This document shows positions 42,900 through 52,669 of a stretch of 64,000 nucleotides of DNA, piece after piece. The notes beneath the pieces were generated by a model. That model did not search any database. It was not told where the DNA came from and saw only the letters and a program-made list of their open reading frames with translations. The translations under genes and the position numbers were made by a program. The stretch spans positions 560,632 through 624,631 of the forward strand of contig NZ_BMFC01000001.1 of NCBI RefSeq assembly GCF_014637725.1. Reading direction: 5' to 3'. Positions within the stretch are counted from its first letter, which is position 1; each line of letters starts with the position of its first letter. Source of the DNA: Marivita lacus. GTDB lineage: Bacteria > Pseudomonadota > Alphaproteobacteria > Rhodobacterales > Rhodobacteraceae.

Positions 42900-44189
42900 A
42901 TGTTGGACACGACATCCCATTCCACCCTCGACGAAGGTGCCGTCGCCCTTCTGTCAATGGTCGAACGCACACAGGCCGTTATTCATTTCACGGTCGACGG
43001 AACCATTCTGCACGCGAATGCAAACTTCCTCGCGGCTCTGGAATATACGGCAGATGCAGTGGTTGGAAATCACCACCGCATGTTCGTCGATGCAGAATAC
43101 GCGCGCAGCAGCGCCTATGCCAAGTTCTGGCAAGACCTCAAATCCGGGAAAACCTTTACGGATCAATTCCCGCGCCGCACCCGCACGGGGCGCACGATCT
43201 GGATTCAGGCGACCTATGCCCCCGTTTTCGACGACCACGGAGTCGTGGAGCGCGTTGTGAAGGTCGCCTCGGACATCACCGCACGGCAGGAAGCCATCCA
43301 TGATCTGGCCGAAGGATTGGACCATCTGCGCCGCGGTAACCTCACGCATCGCATCCGCGTCAGCGATCTGCCCGATCTTGCCATCCTCGGGACCGCTTTC
43401 AATCGCACGACCGAAGACTGGAATGCCCTGCTGGGTCGCGTGTCCGTCGTCACGGGGTCCGTCCAGCACATCGAACGGAACCTGAGCGCGTCGTCGGAAG
43501 AGCTTTCGAGCCGCAGTGCGTCGCAGGCCTCCGCGCTCAGCGAGACGGCTCAGGCCCTGAACCAGCTCGACACCACCGTGCGCAGCGCGGTCGAAGAGGC
43601 GCAATCGGCGGATAAAATCGCCAAGGAAACGCGCGGCAAGGCGGAGGGCAACACCAAACTTGTCGAAGACATGATGAAAGCGATGATGCTGATCCAGACG
43701 TCATCGGGGCGGATTTCCAAGATCGTCAACACGATCGAATCCATTGCCGTGCAAACCAACCTGCTTGCGCTCAACGCGGCGATCGAGGCCGCACGAGCAG
43801 GCAATGCGGGCCGGGGCTTTGCCGTGGTCGCAACGGAAGTCCGCCAATTGGCGCTGCGCAGCTCCGACTCCGCCCGCGAGATCGGCGGCCTGATCGCCGA
43901 AAGCGAAACCCATGTCGCCAGCGGTGTGACACTGGTCAACCGCGCCGGTTCGGACCTGAGCGGGTTTTTCGAGGGGATCGAACGCCTCAGCTCAACCGTG
44001 GGACGGATCGCGGACAGCATCACAACGCAATCCGTCGCCCTTTCCCAGATCAATGAAGCCGTGGGTCACATGGAAAGCATGACAGTGGAAAACGCGCAGA
44101 TGGCGACCGAAACCACATCGGCCTGCAAGTATCTGTCGGAAGCGTCGAACGCGCTGGCGACAGAGGTCTCGACCTTCCAGATCTCCTGA
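42900..44189 (+). CDS. Soluble PAS-domain methyl-accepting chemotaxis protein
   Basis: A 429-residue transducer. A PAS domain occupies about 12-135 ([49 protein letters not shown]), a linker similar to HAMP follows to about 185, and the signalling coiled coil fills the rest, with the CheA/CheW-binding tip [18 protein letters not shown]. No membrane segment or signal peptide is present, so it should act in the cytoplasm, perhaps sensing redox state or a bound cofactor. No CheB/CheR-binding pentapeptide is seen at the C-terminus. GGGACC precedes the ATG. No other che gene is nearby. It is followed by a 10-bp-arm inverted repeat. Confidence 0.9.
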   Translation: MLDTTSHSTLDEGAVALLSMVERTQAVIHFTVDGTILHANANFLAALEYTADAVVGNHHRMFVDAEYARSSAYAKFWQDLKSGKTFTDQFPRRTRTGRTIWIQATYAPVFDDHGVVERVVKVASDITARQEAIHDLAEGLDHLRRGNLTHRIRVSDLPDLAILGTAFNRTTEDWNALLGRVSVVTGSVQHIERNLSASSEELSSRSASQASALSETAQALNQLDTTVRSAVEEAQSADKIAKETRGKAEGNTKLVEDMMKAMMLIQTSSGRISKIVNTIESIAVQTNLLALNAAIEAARAGNAGRGFAVVATEVRQLALRSSDSAREIGGLIAESETHVASGVTLVNRAGSDLSGFFEGIERLSSTVGRIADSITTQSVALSQINEAVGHMESMTVENAQMATETTSACKYLSEASNALATEVSTFQIS

Positions 44190-44209
44190 CCAGCGATCCA
44201 AAGGGAACA

Positions 44210-44248
44210 CGGGCACCGGCAAAGATATCACATCTCCACCGGTGCCCG
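44210..44248 (+). terminator. Inverted repeat after the chemoreceptor gene
   Basis: CGGGCACCGG and CCGGTGCCCG form a perfect 10-bp stem around a 19-base loop, 20 bp after the stop codon. No T run follows, so it may act as a terminator with another factor or protect the mRNA 3' end. Confidence 0.45.
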
Positions 44249-44367
44249 CGACGTTCAGGGCTTTTCCAGATGAGACAGGGCAGGTTCTTGAGGCGGAAGT
44301 TTGCTCTTGAAGAGCTCCGGATTTTGACCTGCCTGCACCCAGCGACAAGGAAACCCCGGCGAGTTCC

Positions 44368-44589
44368 TCAGCTCCGGCCGGTTTCAACCTGAAGCGCATC
44401 GATCTGTTTCGACGCTTCTGCTTTGGAAAGCGTTGGGTCAAACTCGACATTGGCCTCTTGGCACAGCGTCTTGAGATAGCTCGCCTGCGCACCAGTCATC
44501 GGTTCATCACCGGTCACCCATTCATCGACCGGCTTGTCAGCATTGCCGGGTGCGTCTTTCTTCGGGGTGTTTGTTGGTCTTTCTGGCAT
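44368..44589 (-). CDS. Small DUF3072-family protein
   Basis: A 73-residue protein: a Pro/Lys/Asp-rich N-terminus, then EPMTGAQASYLKTLCQEANVEFD and KAEASKQIDALQ, the conserved core of DUF3072. No function is known to me for the family. The frame opens at 44643, but GGAGGG lies just before the ATG at 44589. Three GGAAC repeats lie upstream on its strand. It seems monocistronic. Its helical, charged composition fits a small cytosolic protein. Confidence 0.75.
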   Translation of the reverse strand: MPERPTNTPKKDAPGNADKPVDEWVTGDEPMTGAQASYLKTLCQEANVEFDPTLSKAEASKQIDALQVETGRS

Positions 44590-44751
44590 GATCCCTCCAC
44601 GTTCCTGTCTCAATGTTCCGGAGTATTCGGGAGTTCCTGTCATTCTGACGTCTCACACGCGGGTCTTGCAGACCTCTGGGCGCGGCAATCACGGGTGCGA
44701 CACCGCTCTGTCATGTCAGACAAAGAACACTGAAACCAGACGGATCAGTGG

Positions 44752-44824
44752 TGCCGCTGAAGGGACTCGAACCCCCGACCCCATCATTACGAATGACGTG
44801 CTCTACCAGCTGAGCTACAGCGGC
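44752..44824 (-). tRNA. tRNA-Thr (anticodon CGU)
   Basis: Read on the minus strand the 73 bases fold as a tRNA: acceptor stem GCCGCTG with CAGCGGC, D arm GCTC..GAGC, a 5-bp anticodon stem with loop TTCGTAA (anticodon CGT at 44791-44789, reading ACG) and a T arm with TTCGAGT. CCA is not encoded. It is isolated, with no integrase or direct repeat nearby, so no sign that it has served as an attachment site. Confidence 0.95.
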
Positions 44825-44895
44825 CAATCCCGAAGCGACCAGATCATCTCGGGAATGGCGCGCCTGTTAGCACCGGTTTCAGAGCAAGAAAAGTG

Positions 44896-46422
44896 TTATT
44901 TGACCTTTTCCGGCTCGGGCGTTTCAGCGTTTGTCGGGGCATCTTCAGACCCTGACGTCGTGTCAGTCTCGGGCGTCGACTCCCCCTGAGAAACGGGATC
45001 GGGGTCTATCACCTCGGCCTCGTCCACCGGCGCGGACTTGTCTTCGAGCGAGCCTACGATGAGCGGCAGCATCTCGGCACCTGCGGGCAGAACCGTTTCG
45101 CTTTGCTTTGGCGTTGTCCAACTCAGGGTGTCGAAGCTTTCGCAGGTGTTGCAGACCGGGGTCCATTCGGTGTGGATCGTCTTGCAATTGTCGCAGACCC
45201 ACTGAGGCCCGCGCGGCGCTGTCAGGGCTCTTGCCAGCCAGCCTCGGACAACGGCGTCGGAGGCGCCTTCTCCGCGTTCGATCGCCGCCGTGATGGCAAG
45301 CACCCGCGTATCCGGTTCCTTTTCCGCAAGATCTCCCATCGCGCGACGGGCTGCGGGAAAATCCTCGGCGGCAAGGTTCAGTTCTGCGAGAAGCAGCTTG
45401 GTTTCGCGGTGCTCGGGGCGCATCGATGTCAGCTGCGTGAAGCGTTTCAACCGCGCCTGTGGCGTCTCGTTCGGTTCGATCTCGGCAAAGGCGGAGGCAA
45501 GGTCAGGATGGGGCTGGGCCTGCCACGCTTTCTTGAGGAGCCGCACAGCGTATTTCGACCGGCCTTGCGCGATGTGGCTGCGCGCGGCCATGGCCGCGGC
45601 CGGGATCAGGTCGGGCGACGATTTGTTGGCCGCGATGGCAGCTTCCTGCGCCTCGATGGTCTTGCCCTCGTCCAGCACACCCTTCGCTTCTGACAAAGCC
45701 AGCACCGCATCCCGACGCTTGTGAACATCGCGCGGCAGGGCGCCGTGCTTCAGCTTTGCGTTCAGGGTCCTGCGCGCACCTGACCAATCCGCGTTTTTGG
45801 CCTGAAGGCGCAGCAGCGTGTCCTGCACCTCTTCGTGCTTGGGCTTGATGGCAAAGGCGCGTTCGGCCAGCTTGAGCGCGGTTTCGGTGTCACCGGCGTC
45901 CAGTTTCTGCTTCATCAGGCCACGGACACCGACAAACCGCGTGGTTTCGTTCTGCACGAGGCGTTTGTACACCTCTTCGGCTTTCTTGCGGTCGCCTGTC
46001 ATCTCTGCGGCCTGCGCCGTGATCAGGTCAGTCAGTTCAGGCTTGTGCAGGTATTTCTCGGCCTTGGTCGCCTTGGCCATCGCCAGACGGCCTTCACCGG
46101 AAGCCAGCGCCATCAGGCCTTCGCTGAGCGCCTGGAACCCCTTGCGTTCCCGGTTCCGGTCGAAGTAGCGCGAAATCGCGGTTTCGTCGCCGTTGATGAA
46201 TTTCAGCGTCGCGATCAAAAGCCCGAACAGCTTGAGGAACACCCAGACGACAAGGATGGCCACCAGCGCCGAGATGACCGACTGGAGCGGCCCGAGGGTG
46301 AATTCCGTGCCCCCTGCGGTGATCTGAATCCCGCCACTGCTTTCCATGAGGTAGCCAGCACCGATCGCCAGAGCGGCGACGATGACGACAAAAAGTATGA
46401 TCTTGAAAAGAGACCAAAGCAT
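44896..46422 (-). CDS. hemY: HemY-like membrane protein with TPR repeats and a C-terminal zinc ribbon
   Basis: A 508-residue protein with two N-terminal membrane segments (about 5-27 and 45-72), then tetratricopeptide-type helical repeats (SEGLMALASGEGRLAMAKATK onward), and a C-terminal zinc-ribbon motif, WVCDNCKTIHTEW with PVCNTCESFDTLSW, near 408-430. The last 50 residues are acidic. HemY co-localises with haem-synthesis genes in proteobacteria, though its exact role is unsettled; the zinc-ribbon resembles the rubredoxin-type one of LapB/YciM. Operon with the mitofilin-like gene and hemD. Confidence 0.88.
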   Translation of the reverse strand: MLWSLFKIILFVVIVAALAIGAGYLMESSGGIQITAGGTEFTLGPLQSVISALVAILVVWVFLKLFGLLIATLKFINGDETAISRYFDRNRERKGFQALSEGLMALASGEGRLAMAKATKAEKYLHKPELTDLITAQAAEMTGDRKKAEEVYKRLVQNETTRFVGVRGLMKQKLDAGDTETALKLAERAFAIKPKHEEVQDTLLRLQAKNADWSGARRTLNAKLKHGALPRDVHKRRDAVLALSEAKGVLDEGKTIEAQEAAIAANKSSPDLIPAAAMAARSHIAQGRSKYAVRLLKKAWQAQPHPDLASAFAEIEPNETPQARLKRFTQLTSMRPEHRETKLLLAELNLAAEDFPAARRAMGDLAEKEPDTRVLAITAAIERGEGASDAVVRGWLARALTAPRGPQWVCDNCKTIHTEWTPVCNTCESFDTLSWTTPKQSETVLPAGAEMLPLIVGSLEDKSAPVDEAEVIDPDPVSQGESTPETDTTSGSEDAPTNAETPEPEKVK

Positions 46423-46434
46423 CGGACGCCCCCC

Positions 46435-47883
46435 TTATTCCTGAAGTAGCTGCTGGACGAGGTCGTCCGCTGCCGTTTTAGCCTCTAGTCGTGCGCGTGC
46501 ACCGTCCTGCCAGTCGGAAAGCGCTCCCTGTGCTGCCTCGGGTAGTGCCGAAAGCTCCGACAGGGCCGCGCTCAGGTCACCCGATCTGACAGCGGCTTCG
46601 GCGCGGGACAGAACCGCATCCGCATCGTCGCCCTCCTTGGGAGCAACGGACCGTGCGCCAAGCTGGTTGGCAAAGAATGTGGTGATCCGTCCCACCCCCT
46701 CCGCGCCCTCAGTGTCGGCGCTGCGTGCTTCACGAAGCGCCGCACGCGCCGCGTCGGGGAATGCCTCTGCAAGTCCGGACTGCGTCGGCACACCGCTTTC
46801 AGCCTGTGCTGCCAAGGCTTCGGGCACGTCGACACCGTTCGAGGAAAGAACGGCAACTGCCCCGGAAAACGACGCGCCGCTTTCAAGCGCTGTGGTGATC
46901 TCTGCAAGGGCTGCACGAGAGGCGGCAAGCTGTGCATTCTCTTCGGCGTTCTCTTCGGCGGCGACCGCTTCCTGCGCCATCAGGGACACCTCGGCGCGCT
47001 GCGCTTCGACCTCGGCCTGGAGATCGGCGAGCGCGCGTTCGTAGGCAGCAATGGCTTCCTCGGACACCGCCGACTCCAGCGGCTGACGCTCCAGCGTGTC
47101 GATCCGGGAAACCATGTCTTCCAGCCGGGCTGACAGGTCCGACGTGGTTGCCTGCAATGATGCGATCTGGTCCTCGACAGGGCTCAGATCAAATGTCGGA
47201 GGCTCAACGCCTTCGAGGGTCGCGATCCGCGTCCCCAACTCGGACAATGTGCCGTCCTGCGTGGTCAGTGCGTCGCGGATTTCATCCTCGAAGGTGGAGT
47301 CCTGCGCCGCATCAAAGGGCCACACGGCCTGCGATGTATATGCCGCAACCCCGTAGCCAAGCACTGCCGCAACCGCCCCGCCCACCAACATGGGCACAAA
47401 ACCGCCTTTGCGTTCGACCGTCGTTTCCCGAATGACCTGCGGCGCAACAGGCAGCGTCTCGGGTTCGATTTCGGGTTCGGGTCTTGTGGGATGGTTGTCG
47501 CCTGCTTCCGCCGCGCCGATCAGACGTTCGGCTTCTTCGTCGGTCAGATGATCGTCGACATGTGGGGATGCGCCGGTCTCGGGCGACCCGATGTCCTTGG
47601 AGGCATCATCGACTGTCTCGTCAATCTTGGGTTCGGGCTGTTCGATCGTATCGTCCGACACCGCATCTTCGACAGTGTCCTTGGTATCTGCCTCTGGAGA
47701 TTCGCGGTCCGAAGTGTCCTCCGCAGGGGCGTAAGCCTCAACCGCTTCAACAGCGTCTGCCGCCGTATCGAGATCCTGAGACGACGGCCCGGACGATTCC
47801 GCCTGGTCTGCCACGCGGTCTCCATCAACCGATTGATCAGTGTCGTCTTTTGAGGTTTTGTCCGTGCTCTTGCGTTTCGCCAC
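46435..47883 (-). CDS. Mitofilin-like inner-membrane protein
   Basis: A 482-residue protein. Residues 1-155 are acidic and disordered (rich in Asp, Glu, Ser, Thr, Pro), a membrane segment lies near 163-182 (VPMLVGGAVAAVLGYGVAAY), a coiled coil follows (DQIASLQATTSDLSARLEDMVSRI onward), and the C-terminus resembles the mitofilin domain (PDAARAALREAR; ARLEAKTAADDLVQQLLQE). It corresponds to the alphaproteobacterial relative of Mic60 that shapes intracytoplasmic membranes, normally next to hemY and hemD as here. GTG start with AGGA upstream. It lies 12 bp before hemY. Confidence 0.85.
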   Translation of the reverse strand: MAKRKSTDKTSKDDTDQSVDGDRVADQAESSGPSSQDLDTAADAVEAVEAYAPAEDTSDRESPEADTKDTVEDAVSDDTIEQPEPKIDETVDDASKDIGSPETGASPHVDDHLTDEEAERLIGAAEAGDNHPTRPEPEIEPETLPVAPQVIRETTVERKGGFVPMLVGGAVAAVLGYGVAAYTSQAVWPFDAAQDSTFEDEIRDALTTQDGTLSELGTRIATLEGVEPPTFDLSPVEDQIASLQATTSDLSARLEDMVSRIDTLERQPLESAVSEEAIAAYERALADLQAEVEAQRAEVSLMAQEAVAAEENAEENAQLAASRAALAEITTALESGASFSGAVAVLSSNGVDVPEALAAQAESGVPTQSGLAEAFPDAARAALREARSADTEGAEGVGRITTFFANQLGARSVAPKEGDDADAVLSRAEAAVRSGDLSAALSELSALPEAAQGALSDWQDGARARLEAKTAADDLVQQLLQE

Positions 47884-47945
47884 CGGTTAATCCTTCGAAT
47901 CTATCAAGTCTGCGCGACAGTTATGTCAACTTCACCTTAAAACCG

Positions 47946-48680
47946 TCACAACCGCCGCTCAAGGTTCGTGGCGTCTGCGATCATATCCGTTACCAAGTCC
48001 ACCATCCCGTCGCGATCTGGTCGGTGCGCTATCCTCGTTCGGTGCGCCGCATCCGCGGGCAGGGCCTGTGCAACGGCTTCGCTGATCGCGGCAAACCGAA
48101 TTTGGTCAAAACCCATCGATTCGCTGCGAAGCTGCTGTGCCGTCCTCGGCGAGAATACCGGCGCGAGCGTCAATCTGTCTTGCGACAAAGCTGCCCGCGT
48201 GGCGTCTGCAAAGGGCTCAATCCCCTGAGTATATAGAACGGCGTCCGATGTTTCCACGCCCGCCGCACTCAGCCGCCCCGCGATATCCCCGATGGCGATC
48301 TCACCCCGCAGGTGCAGCAACGGGCCCTTAAAGCCATTGTCCAGAACATGCCCGATCACTTGGTCTGCTGTCCCCCCTGCAACTTCCGTCCTGAACCCCA
48401 ACGCACGAGCCGCCCTTCCCGTTGCAGTTCCCACCGCAATTGCGGGAACATCCGGAACACGCCCCCCAAGGGCCATGTACGCATCTAGAGCGTTCGCAGA
48501 GGTAAAGATCAACCCGGTCACCCCCTCGAGATCGGGCAAAGGACCGGTGACACGGATCGTCAGCAGCGGATTGATCAAAATATCAACAGCGTCCCGCGCC
48601 TGCTGCGGCAGCGCCGACACGAATGCCTCTGATGACGCCTGCGGGCGTGTCAAAAGCAGAAGAGGGCGTGGAGCAGCCAT
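47946..48680 (-). CDS. hemD: Uroporphyrinogen-III synthase
   Basis: A 244-residue enzyme that closes and inverts ring D of hydroxymethylbilane to form uroporphyrinogen III. HemD sequences diverge strongly; here LLLLTRPQASSEAFVSAL, LIFTSANALDAYM, AIAVGTATGRAAR, LLHLRGEIAIGDIA, and TLAPVFSPRTAQQL recur in the expected order. The frame extends to 48803, but the ATG at 48680 starts conserved sequence. First gene of hemD-mitofilin-hemY, divergent from tsaD; a hemC gene is not in the window, unlike some relatives. Confidence 0.88.
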   Translation of the reverse strand: MAAPRPLLLLTRPQASSEAFVSALPQQARDAVDILINPLLTIRVTGPLPDLEGVTGLIFTSANALDAYMALGGRVPDVPAIAVGTATGRAARALGFRTEVAGGTADQVIGHVLDNGFKGPLLHLRGEIAIGDIAGRLSAAGVETSDAVLYTQGIEPFADATRAALSQDRLTLAPVFSPRTAQQLRSESMGFDQIRFAAISEAVAQALPADAAHRTRIAHRPDRDGMVDLVTDMIADATNLERRL

Positions 48681-48753
48681 GGCATCCGGTGTTGTTGTGA
48701 GCAGCACCCAAGGGTGGTAACTGCTGGGCCGCATGGGTGCAACGGAAAGTCTG

Positions 48754-49824
48754 ATGAGCCACGACATCACCGTTCTTGGGCTGGAAAGCAGTTGTGATGA
48801 CACCGCAGCCGCCGTTCTGCGCGGGCGCGAAATCCTGTCCTCTGTCGTGGCAGACCAGACCGCGTTGCATGCGGCTTACGGCGGTGTCGTTCCAGAGATC
48901 GCCGCACGCGCCCATGCCGAAAAGCTGGACCTGTGTATTGAACGCGCCTTGTCTGACGCGAGAACGTCCCTGTCCGACATCGACGCCATTGCGGTCACCG
49001 CCGGCCCGGGTCTGATCGGCGGCGTGCTGTCCGGCGTGATGATGGCCAAAGGTCTGAGCGCCGCAACCGGAAAGCCCCTCATCGGGGTCAACCACCTTGC
49101 CGGACACGCGCTGACCCCACGCCTGACCGATGGCTTGGAGTACCCCTACCTCATCCTTCTTGTGTCGGGTGGGCATTGCCAATTCCTGCGCGTCGATGGT
49201 CCAACGACGTTTTACCGCCTCGGCAGCACCATTGATGACGCGCCCGGCGAAGCGTTCGACAAGACCGCACGCCTATTGGGGTTGCCGCAACCGGGTGGCC
49301 CCTCGGTTGAACACAGCGCCCTGTCCGGTGTCGAAACCCGCTTTGCCTTTCCGCGGCCTTTGCTGGACCGACCGGGATGTGACCTGTCGTTTTCCGGTCT
49401 CAAGACGGCCCTTCTGCGCCAGCGCGATCAGCTTGTATCCGATCAGGGCGGGCTGCATCCGCAGGATATCAGCGACCTCTGCGCCGGGTTTCAGGCCGCC
49501 ATCCGCGATGTTCTGGTCGAAAAATCGAACAGGGCGCTGCGTGCCTCAGACGGGATCACAGGCTTTGCCGTTGCAGGTGGTGTCGCCGCCAACACACAGC
49601 TTCGGGCAGCGTTAGAGACGCTTTCGCTGGACCACGATATCCCCTTTGTCGCGCCGCCGCTTGCCTTGTGCACCGACAACGCCGCGATGATTGCCTTTGC
49701 CGGAGCCGAGAAATTCGCCGCAGAGGGCGCGGACGATCTGACATTGACCGCCCGTCCAAGGTGGCCGCTCGACACCCGGTCGCCGTCTGCCTTGGGAAGC
49801 GGAAAGAAAGGGGCCAAGGCGTGA
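48754..49824 (+). CDS. tsaD: tRNA N6-threonylcarbamoyladenosine synthase TsaD
   Basis: A 356-residue ASKHA-fold protein that transfers threonylcarbamoyl to A37 of tRNAs that read ANN codons. [17 protein letters not shown] opens it, [14 protein letters not shown] carries the metal-binding His pair, [10 protein letters not shown] and [21 protein letters not shown] follow, and [10 protein letters not shown] is near the end. I chose ATG 48754 since GGA sits at normal spacing; ATG 48733 is possible. The stop overlaps the gpsA start. Its partner tsaE is about 10 kb away in this window. Confidence 0.95.
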   Translation: MSHDITVLGLESSCDDTAAAVLRGREILSSVVADQTALHAAYGGVVPEIAARAHAEKLDLCIERALSDARTSLSDIDAIAVTAGPGLIGGVLSGVMMAKGLSAATGKPLIGVNHLAGHALTPRLTDGLEYPYLILLVSGGHCQFLRVDGPTTFYRLGSTIDDAPGEAFDKTARLLGLPQPGGPSVEHSALSGVETRFAFPRPLLDRPGCDLSFSGLKTALLRQRDQLVSDQGGLHPQDISDLCAGFQAAIRDVLVEKSNRALRASDGITGFAVAGGVAANTQLRAALETLSLDHDIPFVAPPLALCTDNAAMIAFAGAEKFAAEGADDLTLTARPRWPLDTRSPSALGSGKKGAKA

Positions 49825-50777
49825 TCGGCATCATGGGCGCCGGGGCGTTCGGCACCGCGCTGGCCATCGCTCTTGCCAAGACAGGGCAGCCCGTGACGCT
49901 ATGGTGCCGCAACGCGGATCAGGCGCAGGACATGGCCAAGTTGCGGTTTAACAGAGCCTATCTTCCCGACGCCCCGTTCCCCGAAACCCTCGAGATCACG
50001 CAGGACATACACCGGATCACCAGCGGGACCGCGCTGCTTGTCGCTGTGCCCCTGCAATCCATGCGATCCGCCGTAGCGCAGCTGGGCCGCGTCGACACGC
50101 CTCTTGTCGCGTGCTGCAAGGGCATAGAATTGACCACCGGCCTTGGCCCGATCCGGGTGCTTGAAGACGCTCTGCCCGGCATCACCACAGCAATCCTGAC
50201 TGGCCCGAGCTTTGCCGCGGATATCGCCATCGGTCGACCCACCGCCCTGACCCTCGCCTGTGCGGATGCAACGACAGGGGCGGCGCTGCAAAGCGCTCTG
50301 ACCACTCCAACCCTGCGGCTTTACCGGACAACGGACACCATTGGAGCAGAGCTGGGCGGCGCGTTGAAGAACGTCATGGCCATTGCCTGCGGTGCTGTGA
50401 TCGGCGCGGGTCTGGGGGACAGCGCACGCGCCGCGACCATGACCCGGGGCTTTGCAGAAATGCAAAGGATCGGCACCATTTTCGGCGCACGTACCGACAC
50501 TCTTGCAGGCCTGTCCGGGTTGGGAGACCTCGCCCTGACCTGCACCTCGGATCTGTCGCGCAATTACCAGCTTGGGCTGTCGCTGGGCCGAGAAGAGATT
50601 TTCGACCCGAAGATCACCGTCGAAGGTGCCGCAACGGCCAAGGCCATGTCCACGATCGCGCGCCAGAGGGGCATCGACCTGCCGATCACCGAAACCGTGA
50701 CGCGGCTGGTTGAGGGTTCAACGACGATCAAGGATGCCATAGAAACACTCATGACCCGTCCATTGAAGGAAGAATAG
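49821..50777 (+). CDS. gpsA: Glycerol-3-phosphate dehydrogenase [NAD(P)+]
   Basis: A 318-residue cytosolic enzyme that reduces dihydroxyacetone phosphate to sn-glycerol-3-phosphate for phospholipid synthesis. The N-terminal NAD motif is [17 protein letters not shown], followed by [13 protein letters not shown] and VAVPLQSMR; the catalytic part has [40 protein letters not shown] (catalytic Lys) and [14 protein letters not shown]. The start is GTG 49821, overlapping the tsaD stop as GTGA. The YciI gene begins right after its stop. Confidence 0.95.
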   Translation: MIGIMGAGAFGTALAIALAKTGQPVTLWCRNADQAQDMAKLRFNRAYLPDAPFPETLEITQDIHRITSGTALLVAVPLQSMRSAVAQLGRVDTPLVACCKGIELTTGLGPIRVLEDALPGITTAILTGPSFAADIAIGRPTALTLACADATTGAALQSALTTPTLRLYRTTDTIGAELGGALKNVMAIACGAVIGAGLGDSARAATMTRGFAEMQRIGTIFGARTDTLAGLSGLGDLALTCTSDLSRNYQLGLSLGREEIFDPKITVEGAATAKAMSTIARQRGIDLPITETVTRLVEGSTTIKDAIETLMTRPLKEE

Positions 50778-51049
50778 ATGCTCATCGCTCTCATCGCTCG
50801 CGACAAAGCTGGCGCGCTTGAAACCCGCAAGGCCAATCGGGATGCCCACCTGGCCTATATCGAGGCCACTGGCGTCGTCGAACAGGCCGGACCCCTGCTG
50901 GATGACGCGGACCAGATGATCGGATCTCTGGTGGTTCTGAACGTGGCCGACATGGCTGCGGCGCAGGACTGGGCCGACAATGACCCTTATGCCAAGGCCG
51001 GTCTGTTCGACAGCGTCGAGCTGATCCCGTGGAAACGCGTGATCGGCGG

Positions 51050-51053
<4 letters not shown>
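50778..51053 (+). CDS. YciI-like protein
   Basis: A 91-residue protein of the YCII-related/dimeric ferredoxin-like fold: LIALIARDKAGALETRKANRDAHLAYIE, DQMIGSLVVLNVADMAAA and NDPYAKAGLFDSVELIPW. The conserved His (AHLAY) and Asp (NDPY) of the family are present. Its biochemical role is not established. It lies immediately after gpsA and overlaps the EVE gene start by four bases (ATGA), so the trio is likely one transcript. Confidence 0.9.
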
Positions 51054-51469
<416 letters not shown>

Positions 51470-51525
51470 GGTGTGTGGTCTCAGATGGCCGTTGACCGGT
51501 TTCACCTGTCGGGGAGGGTCGGAGA

Positions 51526-51921
51526 ATGCCAATACTTCCAGTGATCGTGGCCGGGCTGGCCGGATGGGCCTTTGGCGCTTTGTGGTACAGTGTCTTCGCA
51601 AAACAATGGATCGCGGCATCTGGGGTCATGACCGATGCAGACGGCAAGCCGGTCAACCGGAAAAACCCGTTCCCCTACGTGATCAGCATTGCTGCGGCAC
51701 TAATCGTGGCGGCGACGATGTATTATGCGTTCGACATGCTTGAGATCGTGACCGTTGCAAAAGGATTTACATCCGGTCTCGGCATCGGTGCCTGTTTCGC
51801 CGCACCATGGCTGGCAACCAGCTATGGGTTCGCAGGCAGACCGTTCACATTGACGATGATTGATGCGGGATACGCGATATTCGGCTCCGCAGTGATTGGT
51901 GCCGTGATCCCCCTGTTCTGA
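51526..51921 (+). CDS. DUF1761-family membrane protein
   Basis: A 131-residue protein with four hydrophobic segments. AGLAGWAFGALWYSVFAKQWI at the N-terminus is the signature of DUF1761. Its role is unknown. A strong ribosome site, GGGGAGGGTCGGAG, precedes the ATG. About 57 bp separate it from the EVE gene, so it may be last in that transcript. A perfect 10-bp-stem hairpin follows its stop. Confidence 0.85.
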   Translation: MPILPVIVAGLAGWAFGALWYSVFAKQWIAASGVMTDADGKPVNRKNPFPYVISIAAALIVAATMYYAFDMLEIVTVAKGFTSGLGIGACFAAPWLATSYGFAGRPFTLTMIDAGYAIFGSAVIGAVIPLF

Positions 51922-51927
51922 ATTCAA

Positions 51928-51961
51928 ACGGAGGGTTGCGGCCGAAACCGAAACCCTCCGT
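51928..51961 (+). terminator. Hairpin after the DUF1761 gene
   Basis: ACGGAGGGTT and AACCCTCCGT pair perfectly (10 bp) around a 14-base loop, 7 bp after the stop codon. A C-rich stretch rather than T follows, so termination may be incomplete. Confidence 0.5.
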
Positions 51962-52096
51962 CCCCGCGCTCCCAAGTCACCACGCGCGTAAACTGAATAT
52001 GGTTTCGGTCGTCCTGACCGTCCTGAGTGTTCTACTTCAACCCAGGCTCAAAACCAAATCCCAAGTCCGGAGCATTTGTCTCAACTGCAAAGGAAA

Positions 52097-52119
52097 AGGG
52101 CGCTCCACCGGAACGCCCT
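52097..52119 (-). terminator. Terminator of the DUF2853 gene
   Basis: On the minus strand AGGGCG and CGCCCT form a 6-bp stem with an 11-base loop, followed by TTCCTTT. It lies about 25 bp past the stop codon. The T run is interrupted, so strength is moderate. Confidence 0.5.
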
Positions 52120-52143
52120 CTGGCATCGTGAGGCGCCTTGGCG

Positions 52144-52485
52144 TCAGCCGTAGACAGCTTCCTTGCCGAAATGCTTGGTCAGCATGTAATAGACCACGGC
52201 CCGGTACTTGTTGCGCTCGGACTTGCCATAGGTCTCGATCACTGAATCGATCGCATCCATAAGCTCGGGGCCATCGCTCAGGCCCAGCTTCTTGATCAGG
52301 AAGTTGGTCTTTACGGTCTCCAGTTCGGAGGGCTGAGACCCTGCGACGGTCGATGCATCGTCGTTGTAGATCGCTGGCCCACATCCGATCGTGACCTTGG
52401 TCAGCAAGTCCATGTCCGGCGTCATGCCGCACTTGGTCTTGAGGTCATCCGCATACTTTGCGATCAAATCGTCTCTCTTACCCAT
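52144..52485 (-). CDS. DUF2853-family protein
   Basis: A 113-residue protein: GKRDDLIAKYADDLKTKCGM, DMDLLTKVTIGCGPAIYNDDAST, and RNKYRAVVYYMLTKHFGK, matching DUF2853, whose function is unknown. The start ATG 52485 has GGGAGA upstream; the longer frame to 52569 is unlikely. It is a small, probably helical cytosolic protein with three Cys/Lys-rich clusters. It lies alone between the DUF1761 and Kbp-like genes, with a terminator after its stop. Confidence 0.85.
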   Translation of the reverse strand: MGKRDDLIAKYADDLKTKCGMTPDMDLLTKVTIGCGPAIYNDDASTVAGSQPSELETVKTNFLIKKLGLSDGPELMDAIDSVIETYGKSERNKYRAVVYYMLTKHFGKEAVYG

Positions 52486-52669
52486 CACTGTCTCCCTGTG
52501 AAGTCTTGGTTCCCCGGAGGACCGGCCCCCAACGAGTGGAAAGGTGGCAAAAAGCCCCGCTTCGGGCAACGAAAAATGCGATTTTGCGTCACGATCCTGC
52601 GATTTCCCTCTGGTGTATGCGCGAAAGTCACTGAATGGTCGCGTCTGTAACTATTGATTGGAGGTACAC

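Noticed and set aside
44752-44824. tRNA-Thr as an integration site
   Set aside because: No integrase, phage gene or repeat of the tRNA 3' end occurs on either side.
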